Source: Pleodorina starrii | Taxonomy: Eukaryota > Chlorophyta > Chlorophyceae > Chlamydomonadales > Volvocaceae | Assembly (NCBI GenBank): GCA_030267565.1 | Contig: BRXU01000002.1 | Coordinates: 4,649,501 to 4,713,500, forward strand | Reading direction: 5' to 3' | Length of the DNA: 64,000 nucleotides | Part shown: positions 42,001 to 52,375 of the stretch, in pieces | Layout of the letters: every line of letters starts with the position of its first letter | Numbering within the stretch: the stretch's first letter is position 1 | The notes under the pieces: generated by a model | Told to the model about the DNA's origin: nothing | What the model saw: the letters and a program-made list of their open reading frames with translations, nothing else | Databases searched by the model: none | Translations under genes and position numbers: made by a program

Positions 42001-42610
42001 CACCCAGCCGAACCCCACCCAAAGCGTCTACACATACACACACACCTCAATACACACACATACATACAAATACAACAATCCACACAATCCACCGTGCTCC
42101 CAAAATGCAGCCGAGCCACGTGTCCACGTTGTTGTAGCGTCGTGGCACTTAACGAAGAAATACACGCGATGTCCCCAAGAAAGACATCGTCCGGACTAGA
42201 TAGCGCGCATATTAGGGCCAGGACGTGTTAGACCCACAACACACGTCCTTGCGGGTAGGACCTTAACCTTAACCTCAACCCCCCCCCGCAGCCTCTTCTT
42301 GGCCCTGCCCGTCACTGCCCCACCCTGTCCTGGCTCGGCTGGACTGGTCCGGACTGGTCGCCACACAGGGGCCGTGTCATAGGGCCCAAAGGGCCCACAG
42401 CGGGTTGAAGTAGGCACACGTTCACGTTGACGGCCACCCGGGCACAGGTACAGGTACGTGTACATGGCCGTGTAAGGGACCAGGAACTGGCATAGGGCCA
42501 GGGCCAGGTACGGCTTCGGGCCGCAACTCCCAACTAACGCAGCAAAGCCATTCCAAACACCGCTGTCGTACATCCGCGCGCTCCTGCCCGGCCCCCCTAC
42601 CCGCCACCCG
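39047..42610. other. Intergenic region between the aminopeptidase and globin-like genes
   Basis: It should hold the aminopeptidase promoter (right of 39046) and the 3' UTR of the next minus gene (left of 42611). Visible features are a 24-bp direct repeat GTCGCATACGGAATGTCCCG near 39749-39794, CATC units near 40424-40450, CA/CAAACC microsatellites at 41205-41260, an AGAG/GGGA tract at 41445-41495, CA/CG dinucleotides at 41741-41770, and CACATA at 42028-42080. No further gene is supported. Confidence 0.45.
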
Positions 42611-45014
42611 CTACCGGACCCCCTGCGCCTCCGAAACCACTATCGCTGCCGCCAGAGCGGCAGAGCCCGACGCTCGCAACGGCAGCGGCGGGCCGTCGCA
42701 CACCAACGACGCCGGCTTGGCGTCGGTCTCAGGCCCCAGCTCGTCCCCCGCGGCGTCGCCGCCGCCGCTGTCGTACGCCTGGCACGTGGATCCATCCGTG
42801 GCAGCCACAGCGGCGGCGGCGGCCCCGAGGGCTCCGAGTCGCTCCAGGGTGGCTAGCAGGTTGGCCATCACGGCGTCGTACACCGCCGTCGTGGCCTGCT
42901 CGTCCAGCACTTCCTCCTCCGCCGCCGCTGCGGCGGCGGCGGCAGCGTCGGCGGCGGCGCCGCCGCCGCTCCGTCGCAGCAGCGCCTGACACCGCCGGAC
43001 CCACAGCTGCCGCTCCTGGGAAGCCGCAACCCCCCCGCCGTCATCCAAGCACCGCAGTGCGGGGGTGTCGTATCGGGTTGGATTCGGGAGGGGTGGGGAG
43101 TTTTGGTGGTGCGTTGGATGTAGTGGGTGTTGTGCAGCCTGTACTTGGCGGGGGGAGTGACGTGGAGGGCCGACAGTTCCCCCTCCCCCTTTGTCAAGGT
43201 CCCTGACCCCCAGGATGTCCCTCTTGCCCCGCGTTCCCTCCCTCCCTCCCTCCCTGGAGACTTTCCCTTCCACTCCGGTGTCAGTCAGGTACCCGTCTGG
43301 ACTCCCCAGTCCCCACACCCAACCCTGGCGGGGCACAACACCGCCAGCCCAGTCAGCCCAGTCAGCCCAGTCCAGCCGCCCTGCCTCCTTCCTCCAGGGC
43401 CTCCGCCGCCGCCCAGGACCGCCTTCCAACCCCTCTCGCCCCCCCAAAAAGCACACAAACACACAAAAACGCCACGCACTCCACATCACGGCCCAGTCCA
43501 CAACCCTCCCACCCCCGACAATCCAACCCCCTCCCGCTACCCTCCCCCTCCCGCTACAACCCCCCCTCCCCCCACACACACCCGGTAACCCCTCCCACCT
43601 CGGGTTCGTTGGCGTGTATGAGCTCCTCGTGCTGCCTCTGCTGCAGCGACAGCGCCATGAGCTGAGTCATGATCAACCACACGTCCTGCTCCGGAACCTG
43701 GAGGGGAGGGGAGGGGAGGGGCAGGTAAGATGTGATGCGATGCGAGGGTGCGGGTGCGGGGGAGAGTGGAAAGGGGGGCGGGCAGGGGCTTTTAGAGGGA
43801 GGAACCGCTTGGCAAGGCGAAGTGGGGGTACCGTAAACCCTGAAATGATGCCGGAACGGTGGGATGGAGGCGATGTTAGCGGAAGGGGGGGACCGGCGGC
43901 GGCGGTGGCGAAGATGGTGGTGGTGGTGGGGTCGGTTGGGGGCGGCCGGCCATGTCGGCGTGGGTCAGCGATGGGGCGGAGGGTGGGCGATGGGTCAGTC
44001 GGGATATCGAACGGGATATGACATATATGGGCAGGGCGCCGGGTTGGGTTGGATTGGGTTGGATTGGGTTGGCAGGTAGGGGACCTGCCAGGCGGAAGGG
44101 AGGGAGGGGGGACTTGACCAGCGGCGGCAGCAGCGGCCGCTGCTGCGAGGAGGAGGAAGAGGAGGAGGAGGGCATGGATTGACACGCCCTCTTCGTGCCC
44201 ACTCACCTTCGCTGCTGTTCTCCGTTCTTGCTTCCCCCTCCCACCTCCCCACCCCCCCCTCTCGGTCCCCTCTCCCCCCTCACGGACCTGCTTGATGGTG
44301 GGTCCCACCCGGTCATCGCTGCAGAGGCGGTGGTAAAAGTCCTCCAGAGCCGCAGACAGCCCCTCGAACGATCCGAATCTGTTCACGCCAGGACAGGCAA
44401 GCACGCAGCAGCAGCAGCAGCGGCAGCAGCAGCAATAAGAAACGAATCTCAGCCAAAAGGTCTTGTCAAGCCGTCAAGTCGTCAGTCAGTCAGTCCTTCT
44501 GGTTCGCATGGCGGGTTGGCCGACCATCCGGGTCCCGACTTGTCGGCGGCTCCCAACTCCCAGGTCCCAGCTGTTTGTGCCGCGCTGTTTCCGGTCCAGT
44601 CCGGTCCAGTGCGCGGCAACTTTTACGCGGCGAACCTCCACCACCACCACCACCACCACCACCACCACCACCACCACTGCTAACGCCAACCCGAAACGCA
44701 AACCCCACCCCATCCCACCCCACCACCACCACCACCTCCGCCACCTGCCTGTCAAACAGCGCCTGGCGAGCCGTGTCCAGAGCGGGCAGTGACGACGCAC
44801 CGCATCCGCCCCCGGCCGCCGCCTCCTCCAGTGCCGGGCTGGAGGCGACGCAGAGGCCGCTGCGCAGGGGCGACGGCGCGGCGCCGCCACAGCCGCCGCT
44901 GGGCACCTTGACGCCGCCGCCGCCGCCACCGGCGCTCAGTCCGCTGTCTCGGCGGCTGACGGAGCTGCTGAGGGAGCGACTGAGGGCCCGGTTGTAGGTG
45001 CGCGCCGCCGCCAT
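42611..45014 (-). CDS. Possible truncated-hemoglobin-like protein
   Basis: Minus-strand model with exons 45014-44719, 44378-44288, 43697-43599 and 43015-42611, total 891 nt (296 aa). Exons 2-4 are supported by clean splice sites and phase. The exon 1 donor (GTGGGA) was chosen mainly because it restores phase, so residues ~90-99 are uncertain. Exon 2 encodes LSAALEDFYHRLCSDDRVG, which fits the B helix of 2/2 globins (Phe-Tyr pair, then D-x-R). Exon 3 adds a helix ending QQRQHEEL that could carry the proximal His. Exon 4 has AVYDAVMANLLATLERLG, very like the H helix (FDAV..LVATLRELG). The N-terminus and the C-terminal ~90 residues are Ala/Gly-rich, and an Ala run splits the domain. Volvocine algae have many truncated hemoglobins, but the glycine motifs and helix F are not clear, so heme binding is unproven. 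Confidence 0.45.
44399..44434. repeat. GCA trinucleotide run in intron 1 of the globin-like gene
   Basis: GCAGCAGCAGCAGCGGCAGC, read as a CTG pyrimidine-containing tract just before the exon 2 acceptor. A second triplet run, (CAC)n, lies at 44638-44677 in the same intron. Confidence 0.8.
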
Positions 45015-45104
45015 CTTAGATAGCCACTCGGGCTGGGAGGCGGCGGCGCGTGGGCGGGGCAAGAGACGGGGTGGGGAGTTGTCCACGGATAGGCGTGGGG
45101 TGGG

Positions 45105-45157
45105 GGGTCAGGGAGTGATATGCTCCTTTATGGGGTGATATGCTCCTTTATGGGGTT
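45105..45157. repeat. Tandem GTGATATGCTCCTTTATGGG motif
   Basis: Two adjacent copies of GTGATATGCTCCTTTATGGG, about 100-145 bp upstream of the ATG of the minus-strand globin-like gene. The first is preceded by CAGGGA. The same CAGGGAGTGATATGCTCCTT occurs at 32173-32192 in an aminopeptidase intron. GGAG...CTCC forms a short hairpin. Confidence 0.7.
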
Positions 45158-48066
45158 TTGGATGGGTGATGAATAGTCGGGTATTAGCGGCGGCTGCGGA
45201 GGCGACGATGGTGGTGGTGGTGGTGGTGGGCTTGAGGAGGCGAAAGGCCGCAGGGGGAAGCGGCCGGGTCTGGAAGGTTCCGAATGCACGAAGCCGCGAG
45301 CTTCAGGGGCTTCGAAAGCTAAAGGGCTGTCTCGCGTGTTGTCGCATAGTTGGAGTGGTTGGGGGGTCGGGGATACACGCGCAAGCGGGTGAATGCGAGT
45401 TCCGGGCGTGGGAGCGAGCTTGCTACCGTTGAACGGTACGCACCCACCTCTTCGGGCGGCACGCCCGAAAAATCGTCCGATACGATGCTCACAGAACGGC
45501 TGAACGCATGCCTGCGACGCCAGCGGGGTAAATGTCAGCTTACGCCGGCACGGGGGCATGGGCGCGGGCGCGAAGTCGGATGGCGGGCCTCTGCACTGGT
45601 GACTTACCCATCTCGCGGGGACGGGGCTGATGAGCTTGCCAAACTACCCGTCTGGCAGAGGTGAACAAGACTGAAGAGCGCGTCCTTGAATTCGTTCTGC
45701 GTGGAATCGCGCCCAGGGGAACTAGTTGCAAACCCTTTCGTCGTTTTGAGACAGCACAACGCTTTACAAATAAGGGATAAAATTTTGAATGCTCCAACGC
45801 CATTTCTCCAACACACCAGCGCTGGTCGCCTCGCTCCTGGCGTGTGACCACCGCTCTCTCCTCCGCGCTCTGAGCACATTATACTCGCGCTGCTCCCAGA
45901 GTGCTTTAGCATGCCAAAGCTGCATACAGAATTGGATAGCGCTTCTTGAACAGCTCGTGTAACAATTCTCCCCTCCGTCCTTATAAATAGTCGTTACAGA
46001 TTTGTGACTGAGTGATGGGTAGTGACAGTCGCTATCAAAAATGATTTTTATTATACGAGAATGCGTGTGTCTTGTGAGCACAGGTCAACTTGCTGACTCT
46101 TGACGAGTCGGAACTAACAACAACTTGCAGTACAGCAAGCAATTTTAGGCCTTGGGGTATAGTAAGAAATGAAAGGTGAATATATTCAGGATAAGTGTCG
46201 CAAGTGCACCGCTATCCGTGGCCGTGCCTCAACTGGCAGCCGAAAAGCTCGCTAGCCTCACAGCGTCGTCGCGCGCAGTCGTCCGACACCGACGGTCTGC
46301 AAATTTTCTTCCCAATAATCTCGGTTTATCCGCACGCAGCCCCACATGGCCAAAGCCTAGCACAGTCAGCCGGATGCTGAAGTCACACTGCAGTACTGTC
46401 TGGTCAGCACGCGTCATGCACTTGTATGACTGTCGCCTGCAAGCTGACACCGCAATGCAGGCGGTAATTAACCTTTATCATGCATCCAGTGTACCTAGAA
46501 CCCGGCCAGCTCAGCAACGCGCCATCACACTTTGTACATGGTGCAACACCTTCACACAGATTTCCACTCGCCAGCTTCCTCGAAGCTCCTCATCGCTACC
46601 ATTTCGCGACCACGACCGCCGTGTAATCTCATTCCATCAACCAAAATATGTCGTCTACTTCTCGGCTAGATGCGCGACGACTTGTTTCAACCAACATACA
46701 GTTAACGTACGTTAAGCCTCGCTCTACAGTCTACACATGCCGCATCCGTCAACTACAGGTCCTATATCGCATGCACCCCGAAGTACCCAGCTCTGCTTCT
46801 GTACAGCCACCGTCGCCGCGTCACCCTATATACCGTCAGCGAGCCAGGTGATATGATTGCCAGCACCTTCGAGGCTCACGCAGGCTCACGCGATCGAATT
46901 GGGTTCCGCCATGCGCGTCCCATTGCTGCTGTGCGCTTGTTGTGCCGCTCCTGTTCGTTCGTTCCGCTCGCCGTAGCGGCCGCGCGAACGGGCCGAATCA
47001 TGCAGTGACCCAATCGCCCCATCGTTCCAGCAGCCCCTGCGAATGAACCAACGGTGCCTGTGTGCTGCACGGCGGGAGGCTCCCACCTGCTCCCACGCAT
47101 GTACATACACCATCCAGCCTCTCACTCTCCCGCGGGGCGTGGCTCGGCGCTCGGCTGCCACATTCGGCGACTCGGCAGCGCTCACGGCTGGCGGCTGCGA
47201 GCCACGGACGTTCGTTCCTTTCGTGGCAGAAGGGGTGTGGGTACGGTAGGCAGAAGATAGAAAACCGCAATGAAGACGCGCAGCCAGCCAACCAGCCGGC
47301 CACATCCCAGCCGGGTAGACTGCTGCTGCAGGATTGCTGCTGCGGAGCGCGTGACGCGGACGGACGACGGAACCGATACGTAAGCCGGACCTCGGACTGG
47401 ACTGGGAAACCCGCCGCCCGCAGGACTGGCTAGCGGCAGCAGCTGGCCTGAGCTGGTCGATCGCAGCCTGCTATGCTGCGCCCGCTGCCGGGCAAAGCCC
47501 CATCCAGAAGTGATGGCGTCCGAGGTCAAGCCCCGCCCGCGTCCGCCCGCAGGGGCTGATAAGCCGTCCACATACCGCACACGATACACCCACATGCCTC
47601 TGCGTGCTGGCCGTGACCTCCGCGCGCGGGAGTTTCCAAGCATGTGCTCAAGCGCGCGCCAGCACGCCGGCTTCAATCCTAGGACAGGTCCGTGCTCTTA
47701 CCTCCCCCCTGCCGCAGTGCGTGGGAACGAGCTCAAACGAGGAAGAAGGGGACGCCACGCGCCCTGAGCAGGCTCTAGCTAGCTCTAGGCAGGCTCGCTT
47801 GAAGGCACTCGCTTCCGCTTGAACCGGACTGCCGCAGCGCCTCCTTAACGAAAGTGGAACTGATAGAAAAAGCCGCCAGACGAGCCTCAAGTAAGCAGGC
47901 ACCGGCCGAAGCGAGCTGCTTGGCTGTGACCATTTTATTGGTTTGGTCGAGTCGTCTGCAAGCGAGGTCGGGGGCGGGGCCAGCAACACACCGCCGCCAC
48001 CTCAGCCGCGCCATCAACGTACGTACGTATATACTGTAGCCATGCCAGGCTGGGAGCAAGGTTATG
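45158..48066. other. Unassigned DNA upstream of the foldback structure
   Basis: No supported gene. GC content drops markedly near 45750-46150 and 46450-46850. The open frame 46176-46715 (179 codons) is unrecognised. Short CTAGCTAGCTCTAGG motifs lie near 47775-47790. Confidence 0.4.
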
Positions 48067-49080
48067 GCCACGGATCGTGGCTCCTTGCTAGCAACGAGAA
48101 ATGACACGGTTCCTTGGCTCCTTGCTAGCAAGCTCAAGTAGCGACAACGCGTGGTCTATTTGGCATCCTAATAATGGCAATTAATATAACTTATTCAAAC
48201 AATGCTTATGCATGACATTTTGCGACCAGAACTCCACGGAAATGGACGATAGATGCTTGCTGGCATGGAGCCATGGTTCGCGGTTCCCGCTCAATGTAAG
48301 GAAATTCTGTCAATGAACGATATAGTTTATATACGATATTTATTTTTAGATGTATGCGCGCCATTGCGGCAGTGCAAAATATATTTCCTGGGTGCCCCAC
48401 GGATCCCGGCTCCTTGCTAGCAACGACTCGTTGCTAGCAAGGAGCCACGATCCACGGTCCGCGTTCAAATAGGCGCGGCCACGCTACGCAACAATGGTGT
48501 CAACCTTACAGATGCAGCTAAACAACTGCAATTATCTTAATATGTATGCGCAGTGCGTAGTGCGGCAGCGCATAATATATTTCCTGGGGTGCCCCACGGA
48601 TCCCGGCTCCTTGCTAGCAACGAGTCGTTGCTAGCAAGGAGCCACGATCCACGGTCCGCGTTCAAATAGGCGCAGCCACGCTACGCGGCAATGCTGTCAC
48701 CCTTACAGATGCAGCTAAACAACTGCAATTATCTTAATATGTATGCGCAGTGCGTAGTGCGGCAGCGCATAATATATTTCCTGGGGTACCCCACGAATCC
48801 CGGCTCCTTGCTAGCAACGACTCGTTGCTAGCAAGGAGCCACGATCCACGGTCCGCGTTCAAATAGGCGCGGCCACGCTACGCAGCAATGCTATAACCCT
48901 TACAGGTGCAGCTAATAAACAGCAGTTATCATTATATAGATGTATGCGCGGTACGCATTGCGGCGGTGCGGAAATGTTTTCTGGGGTGCCCCACGGATCG
49001 TGGCTCCTTGCTAGCAAGCAGTCGTTGCTAGCACGGAGCCACGACCCACGGTCTGTGTTCAATTTCGCGCGCGCAGCCAC
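48067..49080 (+). repeat. Left inverted-repeat arm with 197-bp palindromic units
   Basis: Perfect 39-bp palindromes at 48408-48446, 48605-48643 and 48802-48840 (arm GGCTCCTTGCTAGCAACGA, one central base) recur exactly every 197 bp. A degenerate fourth copy is near 49001-49040. Each unit also has the conserved stretches GCGCATAATATATTTCCTGG and CAGATGCAGCTAAACAACTG. The central base of the palindrome alternates C/G between units. Confidence 0.92.
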
Positions 49081-49520
49081 GCCGAAAGGCTGTCACCTTG
49101 AAACCCTATTCACATACCCTGTTTAAGTCAGAGGAATATGTTGCGCAGGCCAGCCCTTCTGTGTACGGCGCACTGTTCCGTAAAGGGCAGTTCACTGGCT
49201 CCATCTCAGGAGGCATGTGTAATGTTGAGCGTACTAATGGCGACTTAATGCTGGGATATTCGTTCAGCGCTGCTAGGCTGGGGCGAGCGGGTGAAAGCTG
49301 TCCTAGACAGACGTTTGAACCGTACGCATCAGATGCTTGTGAGTTCGTGTAAATGTACTCTGTTATGCTGCAGTATTTAAAAACTTAACGTTAGCCTAGA
49401 GAGCTTTGAGCTGCGCCCCCACTAACGTTGAGCACCAACAGCAGCGCCTCGTCGTTGCTCGTCTCCGGACGACTTCCACCCCAGTTATAAAATGCGTATA
49501 TTTAAACGGAGATCTGGCCT
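49081..49520. other. Unassigned spacer between left arm and satellite
   Basis: Single-copy in this window. An open frame at 49098-49352 is unrecognised. Confidence 0.4.
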
Positions 49521-52375
49521 GGGTGCACCCATTTCCGCATCACAGGGGTAAGGCGCGCGTTGTCACAGTTTCTGGGGTGCGGGCGGTGGTTTGGCGTCAG
49601 GACCAGCACCGCCGCTCTTGTTACGCAGAGTACCGCCGCTTCATTCACGCCGGATGGGCACCGCGGGCGCGGAGAGCAGCGGCTGCACGGGAGGGGGCGG
49701 CGCGGAGCCGGCCCTGGGTGCACCCATTTCCGCATCACAGGGGTAAGGCGCGCGTTGTCACAGTTTCTGGGGTGCGGGCGGTGGTTTGGCGTCAGGACCA
49801 GCACCGCCGCTCTTGTTACGCAGAGTACCGCCGCTTCATTCACGCCGGATGGGCACCGCGGGCGCGGAGAGCAGCGGCTGCACGGGAGGGGGCGGCGTGG
49901 AGCCGGCCCTGGGTGCACCCATTTCCGCATCACAGGGGTAAGGCGCGCGTTGTCACAGTTTCTGGGGTGCGGGCGGTGGTTTGGCGTCAGGACCAGCACC
50001 GCCGCTCTTGTTACGCAGAGTACCGCCGCTTCATTCACGCCGGATGGGCACCGCGGGCGCGGAGAGCAGCGGCTGCACGGGAGGGGGCGGCGCGGAGCCG
50101 GCCCTGGGTGCACCCATTTCCGCATCACAGGGGTAAGGCGCGCGTTGTCACAGTTTCTGGGGTGCGGGCGGTGGTTTGGCGTCAGGACCAGCACCGCCGC
50201 TCTTGTTACGCAGAGTACCGCCGCTTCATTCACGCCGGATGGGCACCGCGGGCGCGGAGAGCAGCGGCTGCACGGGAGGGGGCGGCGCGGAGCCGGCCCT
50301 GGGTGCACCCATTTCCGCATCACAGGGGTAAGGCGCGCGTTGTCACAGTTTCCGGGGTGCGGGCGGTGGTTTGGCGTCAGGACCAGCACCGCCGCTCTTG
50401 TTAAGCAGAGTACCGCCGCTTCATTCACGCCGGATGGGCACCGCGGGCGCGGAGAGCAGCGGCTGCACGGGAGGGGGCGGCGCGGAGCCGGCCCTGGGTG
50501 CACCCATTTCCGCATCACAGGGGTAAGGCGCGCGTTGTCACAGTTTCTGGGGTGCGGGCGGTGGTTTGGCGTCAGGACCAGCACCGCCGCTCTTGTTACG
50601 CAGAGTACCGCCGCTTCATTCACGCCGGATGGGCACCGCGGGCGCGGAGAGCAGCGGCTGCACGGGAGGGGGCGGCGCGGAGCCGGCCCTGGGTGCACCC
50701 ATTTCCGCATCACAGGGGTAAGGCGCGCGTTGTCACAGTTTCTGGGGTGCGGGCGGTGGTTTGGCGTCAGGACCAGCACCGCCGCTCTTGTTACGCAGAG
50801 TACCGCCGCTTCATTCACGCCGGATGGGCACCGCGGGCGCGGAGAGCAGCGGCTGCACGGGAGGGGGCGGCGCGGAGCCGGCCCTGGGTGCACCCATTTC
50901 CGCATCACAGGGGTAAGGCGCGCGTTGTCACAGTTTCCGGGGTGCGGGCGGTGGTTTGGCGTCAGGACCAGCACCGCCGCTCTTGTTAAGCAGAGTACCG
51001 CCGCTTCATTCACGCCGGATGGGCACCGCGGGCGCGGAGAGCAGCGGCTGCACGGGAGGGGGCGGCGCGGAGCCGGCCCTGGGTGCACCCATTTCCGCAT
51101 CACAGGGGTAAGGCGCGCGTTGTCACAGTTTCTGGGGTGCGGGCGGTGGTTTGGCGTCAGGACCAGCACCGCCGCTCTTGTTACGCAGAGTACCGCCGCT
51201 TCATTCACGCCGGATGGGCACCGCGGGCGCGGAGAGCAGCGGCTGCACGGGAGGGGGCGGCGCGGAGCCGGCCCTGGGTGCACCCATTTCCGCATCACAG
51301 GGGTAAGGCGCGCGTTGTCACAGTTTCCGGGGTGCGGGCGGTGGTTTGGCGTCAGGACCAGCACCGCCGCTCTTGTTAAGCAGAGTACCGCCGCTTCATT
51401 CACGCCGGATGGGCACCGCGGGCGCGGAGAGCAGCGGCTGCACGGGAGGGGGCGGCGCGGAGCCGGCCCTGGGTGCACCCATTTCCGCATCACAGGGGTA
51501 AGGCGCGCGTTGTCACAGTTTCTGGGGTGCGGGCGGTGGTTTGGCGTCAGGACCAGCACCGCCGCTCTTGTTACGCAGAGTACCGCCGCTTCATTCACGC
51601 CGGATGGGCACCGCGGGCGCGGAGAGCAGCGGCTGCACGGGAGGGGGCGGCGCGGAGCCGGCCCTGGGTGCACCCATTTCCGCATCACAGGGGTAAGGCG
51701 CGCGTTGTCACAGTTTCTGGGGTGCGGGCGGTGGTTTGGCGTCAGGACCAGCACCGCCGCTCTTGTTACGCAGAGTACCGCCGCTTCATTCACGCCGGAT
51801 GGGCACCGCGGGCGCGGAGAGCAGCGGCTGCACGGGAGGGGGCGGCGCGGAGCCGGCCCTGGGTGCACCCATTTCCGCATCACAGGGGTAAGGCGCGCGT
51901 TGTCACAGTTTCCGGGGTGCGGGCGGTGGTTTGGCGTCAGGGCCAGCACCGCCGCTCTTGTTACGCAGAGTGCACGCCGCTTCATTCACGCCGGATGGGC
52001 ACCGCGGGCGCGGAGAGCAGCGGCTGCACGGGAGGGGGCGGCGCGGAGCCGGCCCTGGGTGCACCCATTTCCGCATCACAGGGGTAAGGCGCGCGTTGTC
52101 ACAGTTTCCGGGGTGCGGGCGGTGGTTTGGCGTCAGGGCCAGCACCGCCGCTCTTGTTACGCAGAGTACCGCCGCTTCATTCACGCCGGATGGGCACCGC
52201 GGGCGCGGAGAGCAGCGGCTGCACGGGAGGGGGCGGCGCGGAGCCGGCCCTGGGTGCACCCATTTCCGCATCACAGGGGTAAGGCGCGCGTTGTCACAGT
52301 TTCTGGGGTGCGGGCGGTGGTTTGGCGTCAGGACCAGCACCGCCGCTCTTGTTACGCAGAGTACCGCCGCTTCAT
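49521..52375. repeat. 195-bp tandem satellite, ~14.6 copies
   Basis: Units begin GGGTGCACCCATTTCCGCAT at 49521, 49716, 49911 and so on every 195 bp; later units shift by one base after an insertion near 51972. Most copies are identical. Type A has TTTCTGGGG and TTACGCAGAG; type B (copies 5, 8 and 10, at 50301, 50886, 51276) has the linked changes TTTCCGGGG and TTAAGCAGAG. Copies 13-14 combine TTTCCGGGG with CAGGGCCAGC. Copy 2 has a private GGCGTGGAGCC. Because 195 is 3 x 65, several frames stay open on both strands for hundreds of codons. I see no start context, splice site or known domain to support a protein. Confidence 0.95.

Noticed and set aside
49521..52375. Tandem protein-repeat gene (65-residue units)
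   Set aside because: Type B copies introduce an in-frame stop in one frame, and copy 13 carries a one-base insertion. No splice or start context is seen.
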